Of a stretch of 64,000 nt of DNA, positions 1-8,175 are shown one piece after another. Positions within the stretch are counted from its first letter, which is position 1. Every line of letters begins with the position of its first letter. Where the stretch lies: the NCBI GenBank assembly GCA_034506255.1, contig JAPDPX010000002.1, forward strand, positions 1-64,000. Reading direction: 5' to 3'. The position numbers were made by a program, and so were the translations under genes. The notes below the pieces were generated by a model, which saw nothing but the letters and a program-made list of their open reading frames with translations, was not told the origin of the DNA and searched no databases. The DNA comes from a candidate division KSB1 bacterium (GTDB lineage: Bacteria; Zhuqueibacterota; Zhuqueibacteria; Zhuqueibacterales; Zhuqueibacteraceae).

Positions 1-440
1 TGTTGCGCCGCTTTGGCGAGGCCACGGAACTGCCGCTGCGCGAGCAAGTGGCAAGGGCGTTGGTGAATAAAGGCTACAGACTCGGCCAACTCAATCGCAG
101 CGAAGAAGAGCTTGCGGCTTATGACGAAGTGTTGCGCCGCTTTGGCGAGGCCACGGAACTGCCGCTGCGCGAGCGAGTGGCAAAGGCGTTGAGGAATAAA
201 GGCATCACGCTTGGCCAACTCAAACGCAGCGAAGAAGCGCTTGCGGCTTATGACGAGGTGTTGCGCCGCTTTGGCGAGGCCACGGAACTGCCGCTGCGCG
301 AGCAAGTGGCAACGGCGTTGGTGAATAAAGGCTACAGACTCGGCCAACTCAAACGCAGCGAAGAAGAGCTTGCGGCTTATGACGAAGTGTTGCGCCGCTT
401 TGGCGAGGCCACGGAACTGCCGCTGCGCGAGCAAGTGGCA
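1..440 (+). repeat. 129-bp tandem coding repeats
   Basis: Four units, the last incomplete, begin at 1, 130, 259 and 388 with the shared start TGTTGCGCCGCTTTGGCGAG. The period is exactly 129 bp (43 codons), so copy number can change without breaking the frame of the TPR gene. Confidence 0.9.
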
Positions 441-800
441 ATGGCACTGAATGGTATCGGTTTCAAACTGCTCTGTGAAGCCAAACAGATTTGGGCCAAT
501 GGTGAAGCCGGGAAAGCCAAACAGCACTTGCTGCTCGCACAAGAAAAGATCGTGGCATCGCTCGAACGCCGCCCGCAGGAACCGGTTGCCCTTGGCAACT
601 ACGGGTATATCCAATTCCTCCTGGGCGAAAAAGAGCACGCCCGCGAGCTACTCACACAAGCAATCACCATCGGCGGAGAAAAGATTCGGCAAGGTGAACT
701 CGAGGACGCAGATATCCATCCGTTGCCGCAAGATGAGGAATTTCGCGCACTCGTACAGATCATCCCCTTGCAACAAAAAGGGCAAGTAGGCAGCGCCTGA
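3..800 (+). CDS. TPR-repeat protein, 3' end (5' truncated by window edge)
   Basis: Only the C-terminal part is present; the frame is open to the left edge, and the TTG at 3 is an internal Leu codon rather than a start. The visible protein begins with three full copies and part of a fourth of a 43-residue helical repeat (consensus pieces 'RRFGEATELPLREQVA', 'ALVNKGYRLGQL', 'SEEELAAYDEVL'). These are encoded by tandem 129-bp DNA units starting at 1, 130, 259 and 388. Units 1 and 3 differ at only about two bases, so duplication is recent. After the repeats come a more degenerate helical segment and an acidic C-terminus. Such arrays are TPR-like protein-interaction scaffolds; in known families they often sit behind an N-terminal effector or ATPase domain, which here would lie outside the window. 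Specific function is unknown. Confidence 0.8.
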   Translation: MRRFGEATELPLREQVARALVNKGYRLGQLNRSEEELAAYDEVLRRFGEATELPLRERVAKALRNKGITLGQLKRSEEALAAYDEVLRRFGEATELPLREQVATALVNKGYRLGQLKRSEEELAAYDEVLRRFGEATELPLREQVAMALNGIGFKLLCEAKQIWANGEAGKAKQHLLLAQEKIVASLERRPQEPVALGNYGYIQFLLGEKEHARELLTQAITIGGEKIRQGELEDADIHPLPQDEEFRALVQIIPLQQKGQVGSA

Positions 801-1043
801 TGGTTTGATCCGCTGCCATCCCGCTTTCTCAATGATCATGGCGGCTCCTTAAACGCCAAATTCCTGGTCATGACTTCTATTATCAAGAACAAACGACTGG
901 TAGTTATAGCGAACAAATTCGGGACGGTTTTCAACACATAAAGGACCGGGCTCGACAGTGCGGCTATGAGCCTTCAGCCCAAAAAGCAAATGGTATCCCA
1001 CGTACCATCGGCGCTCAATTAGTCGGTTATGAGTGCGCATTAG

Positions 1044-1229
1044 AAATTTCTGAAGCCATTTCCTGCTTGCAGAATAGCAGTAGACAATATTGCAGCGTTG
1101 TATAAGGAGTATCAGCAAGCAGGGGTTATCCATCCAAACGGGACTTTAGAAGAAAAGTCTTGGGGCAGGAAAGAGTTTGTCGCGCTTGATATGGATGGAA
1201 ACGGGCTCTTTTTCTTTGAAGATGATTAA
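1044..1229 (+). pseudogene. Remnant of a VOC (glyoxalase/bleomycin-resistance-like) gene
   Basis: An open stretch of about 61 codons after a stop at 1041 ends at TAA 1227-1229 and has no credible start. Its translation carries the C-terminal half of a vicinal-oxygen-chelate domain: 'RIAVDNIAALYKEY', then 'SWGRKEFVALDMDGNGLFF'. This matches the family pattern in which a final strand containing 'FALxDPDGNxLxF' supplies metal or ligand contacts. The N-terminal half is not recognisable in any frame upstream (801-1043), so the gene looks truncated or frameshifted. The stretch is visibly AT-richer than its neighbours. An attC-like palindrome starts 17 nt after the stop, as in an integron cassette. 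The alternative is chance resemblance, but the order of motifs is right for the family. Confidence 0.55.
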
Positions 1230-1245
1230 TTCCTGAAAGAATGCC

Positions 1246-1317
1246 GCCCAACACGCACTCGCACCTGACGCCGCGCAGCGCAGCGGAGCGGCGCAGGTGA
1301 AGCGCAAACCGTTGAAT
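1246..1317 (+). repeat. attC-like (integron cassette) palindrome
   Basis: The 5' end GCCCAAC (1246-1252) fits RYYYAAC and the 3' end GTTGAAT (1311-1317) fits GTTRRRY, the R'' and R' simple sites of attC. Between them is a strong imperfect palindrome: CACCTG-a-CGCCGC opposite GCGGCG-c-CAGGTG, with flanking partly pairing L-like segments and an unpaired base. Length is 72 bp. It lies directly behind the VOC remnant, the normal place of attC in a cassette. No integrase gene is visible in the window. Confidence 0.5.
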
Positions 1318-1593
1318 TTAAACCACAATGCTGTTGAAACCATTGCGGAATGACTCGAATTCGACAAGAATGCAATTGGGGCCGGCAGCGACGAAGGCGC
1401 GGCTATCCGCGAATCCTCATACCGGCGTTGAGGCGTTGCAGAGACGTGGTGATGCCCCGCCGCTGATTTGATGCGCCGCGGGGCCGGCCCGGCTGCGTCG
1501 CTACCTCAACACTTTTCCCTTGCACGCCACCGGCAAATGAGGCATATTCTCTGCGCGCATGCCACTCACGCCCAATCCCAGGCAGGAAAAATC
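1318..1593. other. Intergenic, nothing recognised
   Basis: Between the attC-like site and the next gene I see no ORF with family resemblance, no RNA gene and no clear promoter. Together with 801-1043 it makes up the rest of the gap around the VOC remnant. Confidence 0.5.
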
Positions 1594-2142
1594 ATGAACG
1601 TGCAAGTGTTGCTGATCCTCATCACCGCGGCCGGCATTCTCATCAGCTTCGCGGTGATCCTTTCCATTTTTCTCGGCAAGAAGATCGAGGATACCGCGGG
1701 CCGGCAGAAGCTGAGCCTGTTCGGCAAGCTGGAGCTGGAAGCCAACACTTTGGTGATGCTGCTGGCGCTCGGCATTCTGCAAACGCTCGCACCGGTGGCC
1801 GTGATGGTATGGAAGCCGGAACTGTTCCGGCCCGCCGGCGGTGTGATGCCGCTGACGCTCAACATCACCGGCACCGTCAGCACCGCGGATGACGGCGTAC
1901 CCAGTCCCAATGCGCCGGTGCTGGTGCGGCTCTTTCGCCGCGAAAGCGCGGATTCGCTGCAGTTGCTGCGCCAGGAGGAGGCCGATCCCACCGAGTATGC
2001 CTTTTACTTTCAGGAAATTCCCATCCTGAGTGAGACCGACCGCTTTCGCATTGTCGCGCAACAGGGCGACAGCCTGAAGGATTTGAAGGAACTGCGCATC
2101 GCCCTGCAGCATGTCAAGATGCAACTGAGAAGAGTGAATTAG
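1594..2142 (+). CDS. Two-TM membrane protein with C-terminal beta-sandwich-like domain
   Basis: This is a protein of 182 aa. The ATG at 1594 is preferred over the in-frame ATG at 1468 because AGGAAAA precedes it and translation then begins directly with a hydrophobic helix. TM1 is about residues 3-27, a basic/polar link follows ('LGKKIEDTAGRQKL'), and TM2 is about 50-73. The remaining ~105 residues should be extracytoplasmic and look like a small Ig/carboxypeptidase-regulatory-type domain (pattern 'TGTVS...APVLVRLFRR...YAFYFQEIPIL'). The stop is 9 nt before the FGE-like gene, so the two are probably co-transcribed. I do not recognise a named family. It may anchor or present the FGE-like partner. 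Confidence 0.7.
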   Translation: MNVQVLLILITAAGILISFAVILSIFLGKKIEDTAGRQKLSLFGKLELEANTLVMLLALGILQTLAPVAVMVWKPELFRPAGGVMPLTLNITGTVSTADDGVPSPNAPVLVRLFRRESADSLQLLRQEEADPTEYAFYFQEIPILSETDRFRIVAQQGDSLKDLKELRIALQHVKMQLRRVN

Positions 2143-2151
2143 GAGCGCGCC

Positions 2152-3006
2152 ATGAGATTGCTCATGCTCCCGGTTGTGCTGCTTACCGGCTGGTTGTGGC
2201 TGGCCGGCGGGGAAAAATCGAACCCGCGCAGGGTGCAGCCGGCGCCGCAGACTTATCCCGCCGCCATCCTCGCCAAAGTGGACAGTGTCGAAATGCGGCT
2301 GGTGAGCGCGGGGCCTTTCATCTACGGCAGCTCGCCGGCCGAGGTGGAGAATTTGCCCGCCGCCAAACAGCGCGCTTTTTTCAAGACTGAGACCCAGGCG
2401 ACGGCACGGCAACAGGCGCGCACCGGCGATTTCTACATCGACATTCACGAAGTCACCAACGCGCAGTATGCCAAATTCCTGCAGGCCACCGGGCATCGCC
2501 AGCCTGCATTTTGGAATGACCGGCTGCTGCGGCAGCCGCGCTATCCGGTGGTGGGCATCGGCTGGGAAGATGCCCGTGCTTATGCGGCGTGGGCGGGCAA
2601 GCGTCTGCCGACGGAGTGGGAGTGGGAGAAGGCGGCGCGCGGCACGGACGGCCGCCGCTGGCCATGGGGCAATCAGTTCGGGGTGGGCAACTGCAACTCC
2701 GAAGAAATCGGATTGGGCACCATTGCGGCGGTGGGCAGCTACAAAGGCGTGAGCCCCTTCGGGTTGTTCGACATGGCGGGCAATGTGTGGGAAATGTGCG
2801 AGGGCCAGTGGTCGGACGGCCGGCGCAGCGGGCCGGTGATGCGCGGGGGCTGCTTCAACAATGATCGCTATGGCGTGCGCACCACCGTGCGCTGGTCGCC
2901 GCGCAGTGAAGCGCAGATTCAGAACGGCACGGCCTGGCTGGGATTTCGCTGTGTGATGGATGCCGCGCAGGTAAAGTTGGGCGTGAACGCAGAGATCGTG
3001 GAATAG
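2152..3006 (+). CDS. Secreted FGE-sulfatase-domain (SUMF1/EgtB/PvdO superfamily) protein
   Basis: A protein of 284 aa with a hydrophobic signal segment (residues 1-20) and no lipobox Cys. From about residue 38 it has the formylglycine-generating-enzyme fold signatures: 'IDIHEVTNAQYAKFL', 'GWEDARAYAAWAGKRLPTE', 'EWEKAARG', 'WPWGN', 'FDMAGNVWEM', 'RGGCFNN' and 'GFRCV'. True FGEs use a copper-binding cysteine pair shortly after the RGGSW motif. Here only the Cys of RGGCF is present and the second position is occupied by other residues, so sulfatase activation is unlikely and a non-catalytic or different role is inferred. SD AGGAG precedes the ATG. It is coupled to the upstream two-TM protein. 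Confidence 0.85.
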   Translation: MRLLMLPVVLLTGWLWLAGGEKSNPRRVQPAPQTYPAAILAKVDSVEMRLVSAGPFIYGSSPAEVENLPAAKQRAFFKTETQATARQQARTGDFYIDIHEVTNAQYAKFLQATGHRQPAFWNDRLLRQPRYPVVGIGWEDARAYAAWAGKRLPTEWEWEKAARGTDGRRWPWGNQFGVGNCNSEEIGLGTIAAVGSYKGVSPFGLFDMAGNVWEMCEGQWSDGRRSGPVMRGGCFNNDRYGVRTTVRWSPRSEAQIQNGTAWLGFRCVMDAAQVKLGVNAEIVE

Positions 3007-3274
3007 CGCCGCGCTGCTGAAGTGTTTTGCTGCAGCGTTTCAACTTGGAAACAACGGGCGTGTTTTCGCCATGGCCAGGAAACTCTGCGGCAGGTTTGTC
3101 TCTTTGGAGTGAAATCGTTGTTCCAATTGCAATAATCTCCTCCAGCGGATTGACACAACTCAACTGATAAATGGCTTTTTCATCCGCCGGGTTGTTTCTA
3201 TCCTTTGGCGATTTCCCTTGAGTTGCGGTTGATTCATGTTGGGAGCTTGCTGTTGAATCAAGTCGGGGGTGGGT

Positions 3275-5794
3275 ATGAAGCGCGCGCTGTTGGTGCTGGG
3301 GCTGTTGGCCGCCAGAGCCGGGGCCCAGGTCATTCTCTCCGAAGTGATGTTCAATCCCCGCGGCAATGAAAACCACAACGAGTTTGTCGAGTTGTTCAAC
3401 GCGAGTGTGACCGATTCGGTCAGCCTGGCGGGCTGGCGCATTGGCGACCAGGCGGCTGTCGATAACATCGTGGCCTGGCGGGCGGGCTTGGTGTTGCGGC
3501 CGCAGCAATTCGCCGTCATTCTGGATCCCACCTATTTCAGCTCTTCGACGCAATATCAAACTCTCATCCCGGCGGAGGCGCTGGTGGTGACGATCAGCGA
3601 CAATGCCTTTGGCAGCGGCGGCTTTTCCAACAGCACGGCGGAGACGGTGATCTTGCTGAATGCCGCAGGCGACACGGTGGCGCAATATCTCTACTCGCCC
3701 GGCAACCCTGACGGCATATCGGATGAGAAGATCGAGCTGACCGACGATGACGGTCCGGCGAACTGGGCGGATGCTTTGTCGGCCGATGGCACGCCGGGCG
3801 CCCGCAACTCCGTGATGCCCGGCCTGCACGATGCCGGCCTGGTGCCGGGCAGCCTGCAGATCGAGCCGGCGGCGCTGCGCGCGGGGACGGCGGCCAGAGT
3901 GCGGTTGCGGGTGCGCAATCACGGCCTCGCTGCCATCGCGACGTTCAAGATCACACTGCATCTCATGCCGGCGCGACCGGAATATTTCGCACCGGTCTCC
4001 CCGGGAGAGGCGACTTTCGGGCAGAGTCTCGGTCGCGGCGAGGAAACCGAGGTTGCGCTGATGACAGTGCCTCTGCCGGCGGGAGAATATATTTTGCAGG
4101 CGCGGTTGAGCTTGGCGGACGACAGCAATGCTCGCAATGATGCCCTCGATCTGCCGGTGGCCATTGGCTGGCCGCGGCAGACCATCGTGATCAACGAGAT
4201 CATGTTTGCGCCCGCCGGCGGCCGGCCGGAATGGCTCGAGCTGTACAATCCGCAGAGTCACGATGTGCCGTTGCAGGACTGGTGGGCGGTCGATGAAGCG
4301 GGCAGCCGGGCGGCAGTCGTTGAAAACTACTCCATCCCGGCGCGCAGCTTGCGCGTGCTCACCGCCTCCCGGGGGTTGGCCGCGCTTTATCATCTCCCCG
4401 AACATGCCGTGTTGCTCACACCGGCATTTCCGCTGTTGAACAATGCCGGCGATCTGATCGTGCTGCGCGATTTCAGCGGCGCGGTGATCGACTCCGTCTT
4501 TTATGAAGGTGATTGGGGCGAGGCCGGCAAGTCGATCGAAAAGATCTGGTATGAACGCGACAACAGCCGGCGCAACTGGCTGCCGAGTCGCGGTGCACGG
4601 GGTGCAACCCCGGCGGATTTCAACAGCGTCAGCCCGCGGGAATACGATTTACAACTCGAGCTTCTGAGTTTTTTGCCAGCCCGTCCGCGCGCCGGCGAGC
4701 CGGTGCGGCTGACGGCGGGCGTCTTTAACCGCGGCCGCCGCGCGCTGGAAAATTTCACGGTGCACTTTTTCCATGACCCCGTCGGCACGCAGGATGCGAC
4801 GCTGCTGGAAGAATTGGGCGCCGTCACCGTTTCGCAAGCACTGGCTGCCGAACAAACGATCATGGTCGGTCTCGACTGGCCGCAGCCGCCCTCCGGAATC
4901 AACCGGGTGATGGCGGAGGCGCGTGAGCCGCGTGATTTGGTGATGGACAACAACCGCACCATGGCAGAAGTGCCGGTGGGATATGCCGCGCACACGCTGG
5001 TGATCAATGAAATTTATTACGCCCCGCGCAGCGGCGAAGTCGAATGGTTCGAGCTGTTCAATCTCAGCAACGCGCCGGTCAATCTCCGCCGGTGGCGCTG
5101 GCGCGACGCGGACGCGGAGGAAACCGCCAGCCTGCCGGACAGCACTTTGATTCTGCTGGCCGGCGGCTTTGCGGTGGTCGCGGCGGCAGGCACTCTGCCC
5201 AACCCCGGGAACACGGCTGTGCATGTGGTTCCCAGCCGCTGGTTGACCTTGAACAACGATCGCGAACGGCTGAGCGTGTGGGATTTTAACGGCGGCTGGC
5301 AGGACAGTGTGGCCTTCCGCAGCACCTGGGGCGGAGCCGCGGGATTCTCGCTGGAACGCATCAATCCGAGGCTGCCGGCACAGGACAGCAGCAATTGGAG
5401 CACCTGTGTCGCAGCCGCCGGTGCAACGCCGGGGCGACAAAATTCGGTTTTCACCGCGATTCTGCCGAGCGCGGCCACATTGAGCATTTCCCCCAATCCC
5501 TTCTCTCCCGATGATGACGGCATCGCTGATTTTGCCATCTGCCAGTTGAACCTGCCGGTGGCAACCGCCAGTGTTCATGTCAAGATTTATGATCTGCGCG
5601 GCCGTCTGGTGCGGTGGTTGTTGAACAACCGGCCGGTCGGTTCGAATTTTCAGGTGGTGTGGGATGGCCGGGATGAGAATGGCCGGCTGCTGCGCTCGGG
5701 CGTTTATTTGGTGTTCCTGCAAGCCGTGCACGGGAATTCAGGCAGGTTGCTTTCGGCAAAAACCACGGTGGTGCTGGCCCGGCCGGTGGACTGA
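3275..5794 (+). CDS. Secreted lamin-tail-domain protein with FlgD-like C-terminal sorting domain
   Basis: A protein of 839 aa from ATG 3275 (an in-frame GTG lies 6 nt upstream). A signal peptide ends near 'ARAGAQ'. The architecture alternates. Three lamin-tail domains begin at about residues 20 ('VILSEVMFNPRG...FVELFN'), 303 ('IVINEIMFAPAG...WLELYN') and 572 ('LVINEIYYAPRS...WFELFN'). Two CARDB-like beta domains lie between them, at about 190-300 and 455-570. The C-terminus from about 736 ('LSISPNPFSPDDDG', 'VKIYDLRGRLVR', 'GRDENGRLLRSGVYLV') is a FlgD-Ig/T9SS type A-like sorting domain, so surface attachment or secretion is likely. LTD proteins often associate with extracellular nucleases or matrix; no enzymatic domain is seen here. 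Confidence 0.85.
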   Translation: MKRALLVLGLLAARAGAQVILSEVMFNPRGNENHNEFVELFNASVTDSVSLAGWRIGDQAAVDNIVAWRAGLVLRPQQFAVILDPTYFSSSTQYQTLIPAEALVVTISDNAFGSGGFSNSTAETVILLNAAGDTVAQYLYSPGNPDGISDEKIELTDDDGPANWADALSADGTPGARNSVMPGLHDAGLVPGSLQIEPAALRAGTAARVRLRVRNHGLAAIATFKITLHLMPARPEYFAPVSPGEATFGQSLGRGEETEVALMTVPLPAGEYILQARLSLADDSNARNDALDLPVAIGWPRQTIVINEIMFAPAGGRPEWLELYNPQSHDVPLQDWWAVDEAGSRAAVVENYSIPARSLRVLTASRGLAALYHLPEHAVLLTPAFPLLNNAGDLIVLRDFSGAVIDSVFYEGDWGEAGKSIEKIWYERDNSRRNWLPSRGARGATPADFNSVSPREYDLQLELLSFLPARPRAGEPVRLTAGVFNRGRRALENFTVHFFHDPVGTQDATLLEELGAVTVSQALAAEQTIMVGLDWPQPPSGINRVMAEAREPRDLVMDNNRTMAEVPVGYAAHTLVINEIYYAPRSGEVEWFELFNLSNAPVNLRRWRWRDADAEETASLPDSTLILLAGGFAVVAAAGTLPNPGNTAVHVVPSRWLTLNNDRERLSVWDFNGGWQDSVAFRSTWGGAAGFSLERINPRLPAQDSSNWSTCVAAAGATPGRQNSVFTAILPSAATLSISPNPFSPDDDGIADFAICQLNLPVATASVHVKIYDLRGRLVRWLLNNRPVGSNFQVVWDGRDENGRLLRSGVYLVFLQAVHGNSGRLLSAKTTVVLARPVD

Positions 5795-5881
5795 GTCCCG
5801 TGCCGGCGTCAATTGTTTGACGGAGGATGATCCGGCGGGCGTGGGAGCCTGAGGTGTCCGCTGCTGGTGCCAAAGAATTCA

Positions 5882-5910
5882 TTGCATTTTAGGGATGTTG
5901 CGGTTATATT
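5882..5910 (+). promoter_or_regulatory. Candidate promoter of yggS
   Basis: TTGCAT (5882-5887), a 17-bp spacer, then TATATT (5905-5910). The predicted start would be about 6 nt before the yggS ATG at 5923, and no SD is visible there, which suggests a leaderless or nearly leaderless mRNA. Confidence 0.4.
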
Positions 5911-5922
5911 TTTCGCTCAATT

Positions 5923-6618
5923 ATGGCATTCGCTCAGCAACTTGCCGCGGTCCAGCAGAGGATCGCCGACGCCTGCCAGACCGCCGGTCGTGATCCGGCA
6001 GAGATAACCCTGATTGGCGTCACCAAAACGGTTGCCTTTGAAGACATCCTGGCGGCGAGTCAAAGCGGCCTGCGGCACTTTGGTGAGAATCGGGTGCAGG
6101 AGGCGGCACGCAAAATCAGTGCGGCTCGTGCCGCCGGGCTGCAGGCGCAATGGCACCTCGTCGGCCATTTGCAAACCAACAAGGCCAAAGAGGCCGTGGC
6201 CTTGTTCGACGTGATTCAATCGGTCGATAGCGTGCGGGTGGCGGAGGCGTTGCAGCGCCACGCCGAGAAGGTGCCGCGCCGGCTGGAGGTGCTGCTGCAG
6301 GTGAATACTTCGGCGGAGGCGACCAAATTCGGAGTGGCGCCGGCCGAGGCGGCGAAGCTGGCGGCTGAGATTGCGGCGTTTCCCAATTTGCATTTGACCG
6401 GCTTGATGACCATCGGCGCACTGACCACCGACAGCGGGATCATCCGCCGCTGCTTTCAAACGCTGCGCGTGCTGTTGCAGGAGCTTGCCGCGCTGCACCT
6501 GCCCAACACCAATTTACATCATCTCTCGATGGGCATGACGGATGATTTCGAGCTGGCAATCGCGGAAGGCGCAACCATGGTGCGCATCGGCCGCGCCCTT
6601 TTCGGGGAACGCCGCTAG
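5923..6618 (+). CDS. yggS: YggS/YlmE family PLP-binding protein (PLP homeostasis protein)
   Basis: At 231 aa this is the family's usual length: a single TIM-barrel alanine-racemase N-domain protein. The PLP Lys is in 'LIGVTKTV' (about residue 35). Other landmarks are 'HFGENRVQEA', 'WHLVGHLQTNKAKEA', 'IQSVDSVRVAEAL', 'VLLQVNTSAEATKFG', 'LTGLMTIG', 'LSMGMTDDFELAIAEGATMVRIG'. The family buffers cytosolic PLP and affects amino-acid and B6 homeostasis; no catalytic reaction is firmly known. It is the first gene of a cluster whose order matches the ylmE-divIVA-ileS neighbourhood of Gram-positive bacteria. Confidence 0.95.
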   Translation: MAFAQQLAAVQQRIADACQTAGRDPAEITLIGVTKTVAFEDILAASQSGLRHFGENRVQEAARKISAARAAGLQAQWHLVGHLQTNKAKEAVALFDVIQSVDSVRVAEALQRHAEKVPRRLEVLLQVNTSAEATKFGVAPAEAAKLAAEIAAFPNLHLTGLMTIGALTTDSGIIRRCFQTLRVLLQELAALHLPNTNLHHLSMGMTDDFELAIAEGATMVRIGRALFGERR

Positions 6619-6720
6619 TCCCGCGGCAGCCGGCCGGCAGCGAAAAAGTCGCCGCCGGCGGTGCGCAAACGCAGCCGTGCGGACGTACTAAAGAATTCCA
6701 CCCAACACGGGAGAAGGAAC

Positions 6721-7410
6721 GTGCGACTCACACCGCTCGACATAAAAAAACAACAGTTCAAGCGCGCCGTGCGCGGCTATGATCGCGACGAGGTCAACAC
6801 CTTTCTCGAGATGGTGGCTGAGGAGCTGGAGAGTCTGTTGCACGAGCGCAACCGTCAGTCCGACGAAATCATCCGGCTGCGCACGCAGTTGCAGGACTAT
6901 CAGGATGTCGAACAGACCCTGAAGCATGCGCTGAAAAACACGCAGGAGACGGCACTGCAATCGCTGGAGAATTCCCGGCGCGAAGCCGAGATGATCATCC
7001 GCGATGCCGAATTGGAGGCGGAAAAGATCATTCGGGATGCCAAAGTCAGGCTGGCGGAATTGAAGAATGAACTGATGGTGGTAAAGGCGCAAAAAAGTTC
7101 GTTTGCACGGCGGTTGCGCCATCTCCTGGAAAGCCAGCTTGAATTGATCGGGGTGCTCGAGTTGGATGATTTGGGTTTCGGCGAAATTGATGCACCATCG
7201 GGGAGCACCCGTCCGGCCGCCGAGAATGCGTCGGTCAAAACCAGCCCGGCCGCCGCTCCCTCTGCCGCTCCGGAGGCGCCGCGCCGTGCGCCGGTGCGGC
7301 CCGTGGCAGGTCCGGCCAGGGAATTCCGGCCGGTAAGTGAAGCCGCCGCGGCCGCGACCCGCACCACCATTGACAAGAAGGAGACCCGCATTTCAGATTT
7401 CATCACCTGA
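6721..7410 (+). CDS. divIVA: DivIVA domain-containing coiled-coil protein
   Basis: GTG 6721 is chosen because GGGAGAAGGAAC lies just upstream and the protein then begins 'VRLTPLDIKKQQFKRAVRGY', the canonical DivIVA N-terminus (LTPLDI...F...GYDxDEVNxFL). An in-frame GTG at 6661 would add 20 unconserved residues. Length is 229 aa. The N-terminal membrane-curvature-binding segment covers about residues 1-60 and a long coiled coil about 30-140. An Ala/Pro/Arg-rich low-complexity tail follows, with a short conserved-looking end 'DKKETRISDFIT'. DivIVA proteins mark poles and septa and recruit division or growth partners. The role here is inferred from family and from the division/translation gene neighbourhood. 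Confidence 0.9.
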   Translation: MRLTPLDIKKQQFKRAVRGYDRDEVNTFLEMVAEELESLLHERNRQSDEIIRLRTQLQDYQDVEQTLKHALKNTQETALQSLENSRREAEMIIRDAELEAEKIIRDAKVRLAELKNELMVVKAQKSSFARRLRHLLESQLELIGVLELDDLGFGEIDAPSGSTRPAAENASVKTSPAAAPSAAPEAPRRAPVRPVAGPAREFRPVSEAAAAATRTTIDKKETRISDFIT

Positions 7411-7519
7411 CCACCCGCTGCACCTTTCGACTACCGCTTGACACCATCTGGGCATGAATCTGGCAGTGTATGCCCCGCCAGATTTTTCATCATTGACTCT
7501 ACAACACAAGGACTGCACC

Positions 7520-8047
7520 ATGTCGAAATCGAGGATCCATTGGCAGTGGGGAGCGGTGTGTCTTTGCATCGGCTCTCTGCTTTTTTCCGGTTGCGCCGCG
7601 CGCCTGGCATTGCAGGATGATGCCGGCCAGCCGATCAAACGCAGCGAAGTTGAGGCCAAAAAGAAGAACAACAATTTTTGGCTTTACACCCTGGGGGGCG
7701 GTGCCTTGAGTTTTGGCGCGAGCTTTTTCACCGGCGCAATGATCGAGCGCGGAGTTGACAGCGACAATCGCGTGGCCCTGTGGTCGATCACCGGCGCCGG
7801 CACGGTGTTGGGAACACTGATTTTTTCCCACAATGGCAAAGTGCGTGATTTCAATCTGGCAGTGGAGGCGGTGAAGGATGCCCGCCAGCAGGAGCTGAAC
7901 GCAAAGATCAAAAACGAGCATGAGCGCCAGGAAAAACTCGCCGCGGAACGCAAACGCATCGAAGAAGAGCGCAAACGCCAGGAAAGTGAACGCCAGCAGT
8001 TGCTCGAACAAATTCGTGATAAACAAAAAAAGAAAGACCAACCTTAA
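7520..8047 (+). CDS. Small lipoprotein with C-terminal charged coiled coil
   Basis: The ATG at 7520 follows AAGGA and gives a 175-aa protein with a lipoprotein signal (basic N-terminus 'MSKSRIHWQWG', then a hydrophobic core ending in 'LLFSGCAAR'). An upstream in-frame ATG at 7454 is unlikely because it places 22 polar residues before the signal. After the lipid Cys come two hydrophobic, glycine-rich segments ('GGGALSFGASFFTGAMI', 'WSITGAGTVLGTLIFS'). Last comes a highly charged Glu/Lys/Arg/Gln coiled coil of about 60 residues ending in a Lys-rich tail. It sits between divIVA and punA. No named family is recognised. Confidence 0.75.
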   Translation: MSKSRIHWQWGAVCLCIGSLLFSGCAARLALQDDAGQPIKRSEVEAKKKNNNFWLYTLGGGALSFGASFFTGAMIERGVDSDNRVALWSITGAGTVLGTLIFSHNGKVRDFNLAVEAVKDARQQELNAKIKNEHERQEKLAAERKRIEEERKRQESERQQLLEQIRDKQKKKDQP

Positions 8048-8175
8048 ACTTTCCGCCGGCCACTCCCGCAGCGGGCAGGCGCCACCCCGCGCCAGCACAT
8101 GCCCGGTCGGGGAGCCGCCGGCTGCACCTCGAGTCGGACACACAATTTTGATTTGAGGAGGGAAATCGCCTCGCC

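Noticed and set aside
849..1133. 94-codon minus-strand ORF near the VOC remnant
   Set aside because: No family resemblance, overlaps the better supported VOC remnant on the other strand, and no SD.
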